Below are positions 46,099 to 57,781 of a DNA stretch of 64,000 bases, piece by piece. How positions within the stretch are numbered: position 1 is the stretch's first letter; the number at the start of each line of letters is the position of its first letter. Origin of the DNA: Sparassis latifolia (taxonomy: Eukaryota > Basidiomycota > Agaricomycetes > Polyporales > Sparassidaceae); the NCBI GenBank assembly GCA_018466975.1, contig CM031554.1:1488001-1552000 (forward strand), written 5' to 3'. The position numbers were made by a program, and so were the translations under genes. The notes beneath the pieces were generated by a model that was given only the letters and a program-made list of their open reading frames with translations, made no database searches and had not been told where the DNA came from.

Positions 46099-47702
46099 AT
46101 GTCCTCCACCACGATCGACGTCGACTCTGCGGACACGAATCAGATCAACTACAAACCTACCGCTGACTATCCATGGTACTTCACGCACTCGGATAACCAG
46201 CAGGTGTACGACTCCACGCTCAGCGAGACGCATGGGCCCTCGAGTGCTGTCTTCGACTTCACAGGTGAGTAGTTCCCGTTGTGCGGCCTGTTCAACGCAT
46301 AATTAAGGGCGAAATTTCCATGGCACTCGCAGGCACAGCCGTGACTGTGTACGGTACGCTCCCGTCTCCGCAAAATGGGAGCGCGATGCCCGTCTCGAGC
46401 TACGCGCTCGACGGTGCGACACCGATCTCGTTCGTCCCGTCCGTAGTGACGACTGAGGTCGACGGCGTGAGCTTCTTCTCCATATCATCCCTCGCGAACA
46501 CGCACCACGAGCTCGTCATCAGTGTCACGTCCGCGAGCGCCGCTGCGCCGTACCTGCTCGACTACATCGCGTATGTGTCCGTTGCGAGCTCGAGTGCGCC
46601 CTCGCCGCCCTCCACCCCACCGGTGCAGCCGACAACGCAGCCATCCGCCTCGCCCACGCCCACACCAACGCCCACACCAACACCAACACCGTCGCCCACA
46701 CCCACCCCGTCGTCGCAGACTAGCTCCCAGGCGTCACCATCATCGTCGTCTTCGTCACCATATTCATCCCAAAGTTCTTCCGTGTCGGGTTCCTCGCTGT
46801 CCGCGTCAACGTCACTCTCGGCGCTATCTTCGGTATACCAGACGCTAACGAATACAGACGTAACGCACCTAAGCTCGACAGCGCTCTCTGCGACATCCAG
46901 CGGTTCGTCGTCGTCATCCTCTGCCAGCCAAACTGCGCTGGGAGCGGCAGCGCACACGAGCTCGACTTCGAAACCGGTGGGCGCCATCGTGGGCGGAGTC
47001 GTTGGTGGTGTGGCGGGGCTTGCCCTACTGCTCGCTGCACTATATTACTTCTTTTTCAGACGCAACCGGGAAATGGTCACTCCTTACGTACACCCAGAAA
47101 GCACCCTGGAAGGTATGTCTCGCTGCTCTCCCGAAGTATCTTCAGCGCCATCTGATGCCTCCGCAGGTCGGCAACCGCAGCTCCCTCCAGCACCCACCTA
47201 TAATCCCTACTCCCACCCATCCTACGCAGCACCGGGGTCCGCCGCACAGATGGCAGAGCCCGCACTAGCCTCCGGCGCGCTCCTCGCCTGGCAGAGCTCA
47301 CCCTCCGTGCACGCAGCGGCGGCGTCACCCGACCCCTCAGCAGGCGGTGGCATCGCGTACTACCCTTCCTCGAGCGAGCACCGCTCCTCGACAAGCGCGT
47401 TCGCGCCTTCCGCCGCAAGCGCGAGCGCGCCGCTGTTGACGCCCACTCCTCCTTCGTCCGTCGGGGGCTCGTCCTCCGAGCGGGCCAGACGGGCGCGGGG
47501 ATTGGGCGCAGGCGCGGGCTCGCTGGGCACTAAGGAGCCGTCCTCATCGTTCATGCACGTCCGCAATGACGCGCCTGCGCCGGCACCAGCGGGGCAGGCC
47601 CAGACGCCGTACGAGGACTCGGGCCTGCGCTTCGCGCCGCGCGTGCCCCCGTCTGAGGTTGGGACGGTTGATCCTCCACCGCCGCTGTATACACCGGACT
47701 AA
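46099..47702 (+). CDS. single-pass Ser/Thr-rich membrane protein
   Basis: Exons 46099-46264 and 46333-47702 with a GT-AG intron give 511 residues. A further in-frame intron of 54 bases (47113-47166: GTATGT...CCGCAG with a CTGAT branch site) is likely and would give 493. The N-terminal 140 residues form a beta-rich ectodomain (FDFTGTAVTVYGTLPSPQNG). A Pro/Thr stalk of about 20 residues and a long Ser-rich stretch (probable O-mannosylation) follow. Then comes one transmembrane helix, GAIVGGVVGGVAGLALLLAA with LYYFFF, and RR on its inner side. A Pro/Ser-rich cytoplasmic tail ends the protein. This wall-facing plan recalls Mid2/Wsc-like surface sensors and many unnamed basidiomycete proteins. No classical signal peptide is seen at the start. 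Confidence 0.75.
46640..46720 (+). repeat. Thr-Pro coding microsatellite
   Basis: A run of cccacaccaacg-like units (cgcccacaccaac repeated) encodes alternating Thr and Pro in the stalk of the membrane protein. Length changes here would shorten or lengthen the stalk in steps of two residues without breaking the frame. Confidence 0.8.
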
Positions 47703-48928
47703 CGGTGGGACGGATGGGAAAGGGAAAAGGGGGAAGTTCACGGTCGCTTTACCTTATTTAATGGTGGACATATTCAACCTACATAGCGTCGGGTCTGAAG
47801 CACCGTCGGTGTATTGTAAAACACATTTGGGTATCCACCGGCTTCCGGTGGCTTTTAGACACTCTTTGCAACTTGCAAGCACACATTCGTTCATTGCTCT
47901 CGCTTCATATTTGTCTGGTTCATCTACATTTGCATACGCGTACTCCCACAACTTGATGTAACTCGTTCCGGCTGGCTTTCAGATAATTCATGTTTTGACA
48001 ACTTCTCATCTCTCGCGGTCAGTACAATCTGTGAGTGGGCGTCGGAAAACAACAGCGGACTGCGGGGGCGACAGTGGTTGACGACCATCATATGCATAGA
48101 TTTTAGCTGCCACGGCTGCGGCGCGTCCACTTGAGAAGTTGAGCCAGTGGTCAAATTCAAATTTTCCGGTCCCGCGCTGCGCAGTCCCAATACTTCTCGA
48201 GAAGGCGAGGGACGAGACCGCCGCTGCGCTGCGTAGATACGGCCGCCCGGACTTATCGACAGGAAGTCTGAGCTTCTCGAAAGGCACAACACGCAGCCGG
48301 GAGGACCGCGGAGATTTCGCTTAGGCACATGCGGTGGTTAGAAGCTGGAGATGGGGCACATGGAGAAGGAGTGCAGGCGGAATAAGCAAGTTGCACAGGA
48401 ATTACTGCGGTTCCGAGTTGGAGCGGGCGGAAAGCATCCTTTCATGCGGACAATCTCGTGAATCATCCGCAGGGACAGCCTCTGTGAGTGCAATGAAATT
48501 TGTCTTATGGCTCAGCAGCAGGACGAATGAGGCTGGGCAAGACACCTGGAATTAACGTTCAACAAGAACAATTCTCGCAAGATGGTTCAGGACGCACCTC
48601 AGAGGCTGCGGAGGGCAGGGGCAGAAGGATTAACGTACAGCCGAGGGTACTGCAAGAGCGGCATATTCTGTGAAGTATACTGGTGCAAAAAATGTGAAGC
48701 GGGGTCCGATAATATTTTCGTGCGGACGGAGTACTGTCCATGACCCTGAGTGAGACCGGTCATCCACAAACGAGAGGGGACGTGACTTCCACATCGACGC
48801 GTCCCTCCTTTGCGGTTCAGCTAACATAAAAATCCCATGAAGTGGACGACTTGGCGGTCGTTGGTCCTGCTAGCGGAATAAAATGTACAATTAGTTTCAA
48901 CTTACCATCCTGTCCTTCGCTCGAAAGT
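47703..48928. other. convergent intergenic region
   Basis: About 1.2 kb between the membrane-protein gene (+) and the CX9C gene (-). It contains both 3' regions and short frames with no recognisable product. Confidence 0.4.
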
Positions 48929-49605
48929 CTATAATTTTGGGGGGAAGCTTGAAGCCTGTCGTCCATCGTATTTCAGTGCAACTCTGCAATTTCTCCATAC
49001 CAGCAGCTTTGCGCGCAGACATCGGACAAGGACACTCAGACACTGATGTTCACTCAATGGTATTATCAGAGACAGAGGCAACAGCAGGCCTCGCTGGGGG
49101 GAAATTCTGCAATGGTTCACTGCCCGACACCAGATCAATGGCACCGCCAAGCCTAACCAAGACCGAATGCGTGCGTACGTCCGGATGTCCCACACGTCCT
49201 CGCTGCTCTTCCCCAGCCTCCGCGCCGCCCACCACTCTGCGCGACGGCGGATCCACATGTCGCGCTTCCGCTCCGGGTGAAGGCCTTTGATGCTCATACA
49301 GAACTTGAAATCCTCGAGCTTAGGGCTGCAGGCGGACATCTGGCCATAGCGATACAGCGACTTGACCTGCGACCCTACGACTGCCGCCGCGTTCACAGGC
49401 ACAGACATGGAGAAGTCAGGAAACAAGCCGCCACCAGAACTGGTCAGACAAAGATCCCCTCCCAAGCGATGGGGTGCTTACTGTTGCAAGACAGAAAGTC
49501 GTCGAAAAGCTTCATGCAGCCCGGTATGTCATCCGCGGTGGGATGCACTCTGCGAAGGTACTCCTCTTCCTGCTTTACGGCGGTCTCGAAGTCGACGGTG
49601 GACAT
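48929..49605 (-). CDS. twin-CX9C protein, DUF3128/Emi1-like
   Basis: Exon 1 (49482-49605) reads from MSTVDFETAVKQEEEYL to PGCMKLFDDFLSCN. Exon 2 starts at 49374 with RSQVKSLYRYGQMSACSPKL, EDFKFCMSIKGLHPERKR and ending AARRLGKSSEDVWDIR. The cysteines form two CX9C pairs (CMKLFDDFLSC and CSPKLEDFKFC), as in small mitochondrial intermembrane-space proteins. The RYG-x(n)-C and SSEDVWD-R blocks match what I remember of the DUF3128 family that includes yeast Emi1. After WDIR the frame stays open to 48929, but that tail does not look conserved. A GTACGC donor follows at once, so the true stop is probably on a short last exon. An earlier in-frame ATG exists at 49653. Confidence 0.65.
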
Positions 49606-50313
49606 GGTCGTCGGGCGAAGAGAGAACGGCGCTGTCGTTCTCGCTCTCCTCACCGTAGCCCACGTTGGCCGGACAAACCCGAGATGGCTGCCAGAAAAGG
49701 GAATATGACGGCATCAAATCTGGAGGTATTTCCCATTCTTCGAGTTCCCTGTGTCATCAAACCGATTAATCCCAAAGCAGGCATCCAAATCGGTGTTGTT
49801 GCAACCTCGGGATAGCGCACACCGCTCGCATCCGGGGGGTATGGGAATGGTATTCTCAGAAAAAGATATCTGGCGTCCAGATCTAGAATCACTACGGAAC
49901 GGCTGCGAGATGCAGCCAAAAATACACGGAAAGATCGACCTTTCGGGCCCATCTCGGCGCGAATCTGACAGTGCGTGCCCGGTCACAGGGCTGCGCAGCA
50001 GCTCCACAGCTCACGGCGTAAAACATTATATTCAAAGCCTCGTCTGCATCTCGCTATTCTCTGCGACATGCGCGGCTGCACTCGCCGGCGAGTGCTTTGA
50101 CATTCAGTCTGCTGGCGCCGCTGATACATCTCACACACATCAGTCTCTAGGTGGAGCAATTGCTATGCGGTCGTGACACGAGCGGCAGCAAGCACTCGGC
50201 ACCGTCGAACACCCCTAATACCTGCGGGATCGCCTGAACTCCCCATTGCGATCTGAATCCGCTATACTGTACCGGCGGAAATTTACCAAACATTGGACCA
50301 ACACGCGTCGGCC
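49606..50313. other. divergent promoter region
   Basis: About 700 bases between the CX9C gene (-) and the mannosyltransferase gene (+). No further gene or repeat is supported. Confidence 0.4.
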
Positions 50314-52511
50314 ATGCCTGCGAGCATGCGTCGGTTCGCCCCGAACAGGACGACCCGCTACGTCCTGCTCGTGGCATTTCTCATCGTGAGTCCTCTGTAC
50401 TTTCAGTTCGGTATTCGGTTGACTGTAGATTGTCGGTAGATCACATTTTACCTATCTTTCAGCCTAACACAGAAGATCTACAGCCGCGAGAGCTCAACAC
50501 TCGCTTCCAAAACCGATGCAGCGGTGGTCATGTCGCCTCCGCCCTCCGTTCTGCCCATCTTCTTCGAAACACGCGCAACTTCCGAGAGCATCTCTGTAGC
50601 CAGTAGTACATCAAGCATTTCCTCAGACGTCCTGAGCGCCAGCTCCTCCAGCTTGCCCTCCTCTTCCTTCTCCAGCTCGAGTTATCTTTCAAGTCCAAGT
50701 CCAAGTCCAAGTCCCACCCCGACTCCAATCCCCGTCGAAGAGCCAGCCCCAGAAGCCCCCCGGCGCGCCAACGCGACGCTACTGATGCTCTCGCGCAACA
50801 GCGAGCTCGACAAGGCGGCGGCGAGCGTGCGTGAGCTCGAGGACAAGTTCAACCGCCAGTTCGCGTACCCGTGGGTCTTCCTCAACGAGGTGCCCTTCTC
50901 GGACCAGTTCATCGCGTAAGTCCCACCTGCATGTGCCTCTTTTATCGAGTTGCGGTGTGTCTGACGTGTTTGTGCTGTGCTCCGGGTGTTTGGTGGGATC
51001 TGTCGCGTGTTGTTGCGCGCTGGGCGGGTTCAGGCGCATGACGGAGCTCGCGTCGGGCCCGGTGTACTTCGGCCAGATCCCCCCGCACCACTGGTACCAG
51101 CCCGCGGAGATCGACGAGAACAGGGCGGAGACGGGACGGAACGAGATGGTCGAGGAGGACATCATCTACGGAGGTGCGCCCCACCCGCAGCCTCACCGTA
51201 TCTTCGCTGACGCGCACGCTGGCGCAGGCAGCGTGTCGTGCGTCCCACCCTTCTGAGCTGTGAGTGCACCCAGTGAGTTGATAACGTTTGGTATGCAGAT
51301 ATCGGAACATGTGCCGGTTCAACTCTGGTGTGAGTGCGTCTCCACTGTTTCTCTACTGCACTGCATGACGATGACGCGTAACGCATACTCGCGTTCACAG
51401 TTCTTTTATCGCCATCCGCTCCTGCAGCAGTTCCGGTGGTACTGGCGCGTCGAGTGAGTCGGAGCGCCCGTGTATACGCTGATGGCTGACGCTCATCGGT
51501 GATGCGCAGGCCGGACGTGCACTTCCACTGCGTGACGGACGAGGATCCGTTCCTGTACATGGAAGATAACGATAAGCACTACGGTACGTTTCCGGCTGTG
51601 TGGTGTCGTGAGGTGTGGTGCTGATAGGTAGTGCGTGCTTACTAGGGTTCACGATCTCCCTGCTCGAGTTCGAGAAAACGATCGAGACCCTCTGGGAGAC
51701 GACGAAAGGTGCGTGCACCGCACGGGCCCTTCCGCCAACCTCACCTCCGTATCCCGAGGCGTATGATGACTCAGCTGACTAATCAAATTCGTGCTCTACC
51801 CAGAGTTCATCGCGGAGAACCCGCAGTACGTCGCGCCGAACAACTCGATGGCGTTCCTCTCCAACGACGGCGGGGAGACGTACAACCTCTGCCACTGTGC
51901 GTATTTCTCATCTTTTAGTGAGCGACGCGCTGACAGCCTTTGCAGTCTGGAGCAACTTCGAGATCGCGGACATGGACTTTTGGCGGGGCGAGGCGTATGA
52001 GAAGTATTTCCGCTACCTCGACTCGAAGGGCGGGTTTTACTACGAGGTGCGTGCCCCACTCAAACCGCTGGATCCATTCTCTGTCTTCCTTCACCCATTC
52101 CCCTTCCCCGCCGCCTTCGACACAACACAATCGCTCCTACCTCTTCGCCTCCATTGACGCTAACATTCCTGCGTTCTCTCCAGCGCTGGGGCGACGCGCC
52201 CGTGCACAGCATCGCGGCGTCGCTCTTCCTGCGCAAGGACCAGATCCACTTCTTCGACGAGATCGGGTACGAGCACCACCCGTTCACCCACTGCCCGCAC
52301 GGGCCCGGCCTGCACAGGAAGAAGCGCTGCACGTGTCGCGGCTGGCGGAGCTTCGGTGAGCCTTCCTCCTCTGCCTCCTTTCCTCCATTCGTCGGTCCTT
52401 CCGACCTTCCACCCCTTCGGTTTCTCCGGGACCGGGCAGCTGACGCGTTGAGTGTCGGTAGACTATCAGGGATACTCGTGCCTGAAGCAGTGGGAGCGCA
52501 TACACCCGTGA
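50314..52511 (+). CDS. GT15 alpha-1,2-mannosyltransferase (KRE2/MNT1 family)
   Basis: Twelve exons: 50314-50385, 50473-50915, 51034-51173, 51228-51237, 51299-51329, 51401-51453, 51510-51583, 51646-51708, 51804-51896, 51946-52046, 52184-52354, 52462-52511. The product is a Golgi type II membrane enzyme: a short N-terminal hydrophobic stretch (RYVLLVAFLI), a Ser/Pro stem, then the GT15 catalytic domain. Signatures in order are FNRQFAYPWVFLNEVPFSDQ, YGGSVSYRNMCRFNSGFFYR, YWRVEPDVHFHCVTDEDPF (the EPD metal site), YNLCHFWSNFEIADMDFWR and WGDAPVHSIAASLFL. These enzymes extend O- and N-linked mannans with GDP-mannose. Exon 4 is only 10 bases (GCAGCGTGTC) yet restores the conserved SVS before YRNMCRF. 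The end of exon 1 and the length of the anchor are the least certain parts. Confidence 0.92.
50690..50722 (+). repeat. aagtcc hexamer repeat in the stem region
   Basis: The hexamer aagtcc is repeated about five times and encodes Ser-Pro pairs in the luminal stem of the GT15 enzyme. It is a short coding microsatellite that can vary the stem length. Confidence 0.8.
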
Positions 52512-53384
52512 GCTGAGTAGCGTCAGGCGAGTCGGCTGTGCGCGTTCGCCCATGTGCCGGGCTCGGTCAGGTTGTGTGGTGCCTCACAAAATGGTCTCTG
52601 CGGCCGCATTAGTCTGGCCGTGTAGAAACGCACGCAGCTTTTCCTGTGGACGAGCGAGCGACCACCGCGCTCGTTCGGATTCTGCCCCTGCGCGTCGGAC
52701 AGCGTCCGTATCGGAGGTGCGTAGGCAATGGCAACGAAGTCCTGTTTTCGCGGGCGTGCGGCGGTGCTGCCAGACAAAATAAAGCTTGGGCTCTCTTCAC
52801 GATCTAGAGCGTCATCTATCTGTATTTATAGAGTAGAGGTTAGCACATGTGTGTCGGCGCGCGGACTATGGTATTAGATGCTGAGATCTCTGCAGTCGTT
52901 GTAACGCTATACAAGTATACATTTGCATCTCTGGTTTGCTGCTTCGATATTTGGGATGGAGAGCCGGGGTTGGCGGTCTTGAAAGTCCCGCGGTATACGT
53001 GTGCTTGTTCGTGCAATGAGAGCATGTACTTGGATTGCAGGTAGGACACACGTTACAAAGGGATATTCATGTCAAAAGAACACATTATGAACAAGAAAAA
53101 GGCTCTATCGCCGGCCAGACTTGAGGTAGACACCCCCAGCAAAACGGGCACAGATTATGCGCCAGGCTAGTGATCATACTCTGTCAAATTCACGGCCGTC
53201 GACTCTCGCGCCAGTGATCAATGACAATGCAGTTCTCGGGTGCATGCCCTCTTCCCGAAGAAATATATCTCGTCGCTGTCCAAGTCCTCATCGTATGAAG
53301 TGTCCGCCGATGGGCCTAATTCCATTGCTACAGTCAGATGGAGAATGTGAGCAAGACATCCGTATCAAAAGCATATAATCGGAA
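52512..53384. other. convergent intergenic region
   Basis: About 870 bases between the mannosyltransferase (+) and MYND (-) genes. Only short unrelated frames are present. Confidence 0.4.
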
Positions 53385-54065
53385 TCACGCACTCCTGATC
53401 AAGTCATGCAAACCCCAGTCATTGTCGTGCAGACGGCGCCGCTGCTCCACCGCGTGGTCCTCTCCGATCTTCAGTAGAAAGCAATCAGCCTTGTGGAGTG
53501 CAGGCGTCCAATCTGCCTTCTGGCACTACACATCTCTTCTGTAAGTGATCGTCCGGAACGCACCCGCCATTCTGAATGGGCTCACCTTCTGCGAACAGTA
53601 GAGACGAGCACAGCAACCAGAGCAGCGCTTGAAACGCGGCGCGCCCCTCGTCTCCCACTTTCCGCAATGCGCGCAGGCATATATGAGCTCGGTGCGTGGG
53701 ACAAGGACCTCGACGACGGGCAGTCCGCCGACCCTCTCCGCAGTCAGTTTGATAGGTGCGCGGCCATTGTCGTCGCGCATCCTCAGCAAATCCTGAAGTA
53801 GATTTTCATTGCCAAAACGCCCTCCGTCGTTTAGCACAATGCGGGGATGTCCATCGGCGGAGTCGGACAGGAAGGTCTCGCTCCCGTGCACGACATTCAA
53901 GCACCGCCATGTGCGGTGGCGGCCGAGCCCGTAAGGCCCAGGGAAGCAGAGAAACCACGACGCATGGCGTCGTCCAATGGCGATCGGTGCCTTCTCCATC
54001 CCAGAATCCGGGAGGGTGAAGATGCGAATAGGCTTTGAAGCTGCTGGGGCGGCCTGCTGGGACAT
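53385..54065 (-). CDS. MYND zinc-finger protein, intact copy
   Basis: Exons 53586-54065 and 53385-53525 with a 60-base GT-AG intron close at 206 residues. The first part reads IRIFTLPDSGMEKAPIAIGR, RHASWFLCFPG, NENLLQDLLRMRDDNG and LPVVEVLVPRTELIY. The MYND finger is at the end: CAHCGKWETRGAPRFKRCSG, CCARLYCSQK, then across the intron CQKADWTPALHKADC. All seven Cys and one His of the C-x2-C...C-x2-C...YC-x3-C...H-x3-C pattern are present. MYND fingers bind proline-rich partners. Many small MYND proteins of agaricomycetes have no known role. A damaged paralogue lies about 0.9 kb upstream on the same strand, so the pair arose by tandem duplication. Confidence 0.8.
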
Positions 54066-54949
54066 GTTATCAAGCTAAACAAAATGCCAGACAGGATCTG
54101 GTTCAAAATGGACATGACCACCATATTCACCTGGACACAGCAGACGCTACAGAGATCGTGGTTGAAAGGGAGAAGGTGTTTCTGCTGTCAGGGTGTTTTA
54201 TATACATATTCATCTGGCTTGACGCCTTCGCCATCAACACGTGTAGAGGCATGCGCCTTTGACATTCGCATCCCGACAGCGACTACAAGGGTTTGATATA
54301 CTTATCGCAGCCGAAGATATGGCTTTCGTCAAACTGCTCCTCGGCCCTTGGAAACGGTCTTGCCTTTGTTGTGCGTTGAGTGGATAGCATCACAATTCGA
54401 GATGCTGCCTCTCGTTTGTTTTATTTAAGTGTGATCTTCGACCAGACTGGACATCTCGTAAGTCCACTGACAGAGTCTTCCGTTGGTGCTGCTGGTTATT
54501 GCACAAGTAGCAAAGACTACGGCCGCAGGAAAGGTTTTAAGGGAGCCACACCTTCGAGAGCCTTCACCAATGCTTGAGACGACACTTTCGGCGTGCGACT
54601 TCATGGTGAGAGAGATGGACATATTCTGAATGGGACACAGTTTCGTACGTCTGGAGCAAGTAGCGCTTGTGCTTGTCGAAGCAATAATGTCGTTCTGAAG
54701 TGAATAGTGGTGGGTTGGAGCTCCACCTCACCGGAGGTCACGCGCACGTGAAGACAAGTCGCGTTTGTCACGGGTCGGTGACAACAGGAAAATTCTAGTA
54801 CTGTACATTATGACTTCAGGAACGAGCAACGCCGACAATCGAAAATAAATGCTCTACTTGTGTACCGATCCTCGTTGAATAAATACTTGATCCACAAACT
54901 TGATAGTCAGCACGGAACCCAACAACGGCCCGAGTGTGGCGTTGGCGAC
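54066..54949. other. spacer between the two MYND copies
   Basis: About 880 bases containing the promoter of the intact MYND gene and the 3' side of the damaged copy. Nothing else is supported. Confidence 0.4.
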
Positions 54950-55741
54950 CTAGTGGTTCCAATAGTTGGGATCTTTGTCATAAGCACCAAAGAAACGAGT
55001 ACGAGGGTTAGGGTCTTTCCCTAGAAAGATATGCGAGGTCAGACATAAGGAAGAAGTGAATGAATCTATCTGCCAGTGCGCACCTTCCCTTTCCCGCTTC
55101 TCTCCCCAGTCGTTGACGTGCCAGCCGCGACGCTCGGCGACTATCCCTTCTAACCCCAGCTTCAGCAGCGTGCAGTCGGACATGTGGAGATTAATTTTGT
55201 CATCCGCGTGGAGGCACTGTCTCCTTCGTGAGTGGTCGATCGGAAAGCAGGGCCACCGAGCGCGTACCTTCGCCGTGCAGTAGCGACGTGCCCGGCAGGT
55301 CTCACACATGACGAATCGAGGCCTGCCTCTTGTTTCCCACTTAAGGCACTCACAATACGAGCAGGAATACACGAGCTCGTCAGGGGACGAGCACTTCGAC
55401 GACAGGAAGGTTCCCTACTTTGAGTTCGGTGAGCTTGATGGGTGGCCGACCATTACCATCTCGCATTGAAAGCAGATCCTCGAGAAGGTTGGTATTTCTG
55501 ATGACTTGTGGCCCGCTGTTGAGGACAAACCGGGATTTCCCTCCGGAGATTTACGGGGGGACGTATTGGGACCGCCGATCCAATTCAGGCAATTAGCGAT
55601 TCTATGATCATCGTCTTCTGGATAAACATAGCAGAGGAACCAAGAAGAATGCCTTCTTCCGATCGCGTACGGTCCTTCGTGCGAGTCTGGAAGCCTGAAG
55701 GTGCGAATGGGTGCCACTGTATTCCGCGCTTTCCATGACAT
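54950..55741 (-). pseudogene. MYND zinc-finger paralogue with frameshifts
   Basis: It starts like its neighbour (IRTFRLPDSHEGPYAIGRRH, SSWFLCY), but the frame is lost in a C-rich run near 55555. The middle part is read in another frame (RFVLNSGPQ, NLLEDLLSMRDGNG, KLTELKVGNLPVVEVLVP), and a second shift at about 55387 is needed to reach the finger (DELVYSCSYCECLKWETRGR, MCETCRARRYCTAK). After an intron the frame continues CLHADDKINLHMSDC and runs to a stop at 54950. The zinc ligands are kept, so the decay looks recent. Two base-calling errors would be the alternative explanation. The long C-terminal tail differs from the intact copy. Confidence 0.65.
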
Positions 55742-57202
55742 TGCTAGGATCAGTCAACGTGTTAGGAGAGGATCTCTTGTGACGAGTGACTTGAGTTACC
55801 TACTTGTTTAATTTGATAAAGTGGCCCCGGAATTGTTTTTACAGTATGAAAGGCAGTCGCGCTTGAGACCCGTCTTTAAATAGTAGCACGTGTAGCTTTC
55901 GCTTTGTGGCCACAAGCGTTGCCAAACACTGCATGCTTCAACACTTGATACAGGCCTACCTCCAACGTAATTCAGCTCCTCGATTTTAGAAAATACACTT
56001 AAATCAGACTGACTGGAATACCGCAGCTCGCAATATAAAAAATGGGTTTCGTTCTTCCCCGGCACCATTCAAGTCGCCCGGTGTCTTGGACAATCAGATT
56101 GGAGAGCTGTCCACTCCAAACCTCGTCTTTTCCTGAGCATCCTCTCTAGCAGGTCCACAAGTGACTTGTGTTGGATAAGAACGGATTACTGCAATGCAGA
56201 CAGCTCGGGGGTATGGCTCAGCTCCCGAACGTGCATACGCTCATGGAGGCTCTCCAGTTTCGCGAGTTCTGCCCGCTATGATTAAGCCCATCTGCACGGT
56301 GCCGGACGACCGGACGGTGGGCTTCTAAGGCGTACTTCATGTCAGTGAAACCGCATAGGAATAACGTCTGTAGAAGCACCTCCATAACGTGCTGGAGGAC
56401 TGGGGTCTGGGTAACTTCAGTGTACATATGACCCAAAATGGGAGGACATAGTCGATCCTGGCTGGGCCACGGTGGTCGTGGCGTCACCACACAGGACACA
56501 CACAAGACAGTCGCGACAGAGGTAAGGTCGGCCACCCCGACGGCGCCCATTGTTGTCACTTGCGCGGGCGGCGGTACTGCGCGATTTCCGAGAGGGAGAC
56601 GCCGAGCTCGGAAGCATCGTCAACTGACGGATTCTCTGAGGTCGAGGTTGTATATAAACCTGCCTGTCGAGACCGCGGCGACGAAGCTCTCTAGCATCAT
56701 AGAAGCTACGACGAACAGACTAGCGACCGCGATTTTGACGAACGGGGTGATGATTAGCATACCGTCGGGAGGAGCCCGACTTGCCGCATTGGGTGCCTCG
56801 CGGGTCCGCGATGGGCGCAGTATGCTCCAATGTCCTACGGAAGAACGTGCATATCGAAAGCCTAACGCCGATGATGAAGATGTATGCGGGGGCGACAGAG
56901 ATCCTGATCTTCTGCAACGGTTAGCAACGTTGTAACGGTATGCAGGCTCCAGGCGCACGATAGTGCCTAGAATAAAACCAAGCCAACGAGAGTTGCAGGA
57001 TGAAATGAGTCGTCAAAACGCATTCTTGCCAGGCTTCCTCGAAAGAACACACGCAACCATATCAGTCCCGCGATGGAATCACAGTACCAGCCATGACCCC
57101 AAAGCAAGTAGCCTTGGTTCCCTAGAGCCATCTGTGTATCGCACATGCATCCTATAGTGATCGACTTCTCCTCGCTCCCTGGGATATTGCGCGTTCGATC
57201 GG
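55742..57202. other. intergenic region
   Basis: About 1.5 kb. Overlapping frames around 56440-56960 on both strands include a hydrophobic minus-strand stretch (PAYIFIIGVRLSICTFFRR) that could be a worn membrane-protein fragment, but no gene can be assembled. Confidence 0.35.
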
Positions 57203-57781
57203 GTGCTCGCATATGGAACCGAGGAAGTGAGCGACGACGCGTCGTCCAGCGCTGTAGCACGTACTCTGCGACGACGACGACGAAGACTGGCCCGGATAAT
57301 ATGGTGTGCGCTACCCTACACCGAAGTCAGTTTCATGCTGGATGATCGCCCTGTTCCACTAACCAAAGGGACTGCTGACAAGGTATGTAGACTGTGAGTC
57401 GACCATGAACACCGACTGCACAACATCCGGCCAAACGCTTTCGAACGTGGATACGCTGACACTCTGCAGTGTCTCAGCGTCCGTTATATCCTCCGCGGAA
57501 ACATTCTGGGCACAACCGAGCAGCTAGAAGGATGGATCGTAACACACATCCGCATCCCAGATAATTCCGGCGATGTCGCTCGGTTAACTACCAAACGCGT
57601 CCTCGCTGACCGGCGACCGGAGACACGTTATTCAACCAATACAGGTGCGCGTCGCTCCTTGAAAACGTATGTGGTGAGTTCCCGACGGGCACACCGTAAC
57701 TGCTGAGGATGGGCGGAAGGAGAGCTCCAGACGATCAGGGCAGTTCGAGTAGCCGAGAAAGGTGCAAGCCTACTGGAGTAA
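57203..57781 (+). CDS. hypothetical three-exon protein
   Basis: Three exons, 57203-57382, 57470-57644 and 57708-57781, joined by GT-AG introns, close exactly at 142 residues. The sequence has a basic run after the N-terminus (RTLRRRRRRLARIIWCALPY), then EVSFMLDDRPVPLTKG, LSVRYILRGNILGTTEQLEG, WIVTHIRIPDNSGDVARL and a final exon GWAEGELQTIRAVRVAEKG. The clean splice sites and frame closure across three exons favour a real gene. I do not recognise any domain; there is no signal peptide or membrane helix. An upstream exon could exist, so the start is tentative. Confidence 0.45.

Noticed and set aside
56438..56958. Overlapping open frames of 165 (+) and 112 (-) codons with a hydrophobic stretch
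   Set aside because: Neither strand can be joined to neighbouring exons. The hydrophobic minus-strand piece may be a worn membrane-protein fragment, but I could not name a family.
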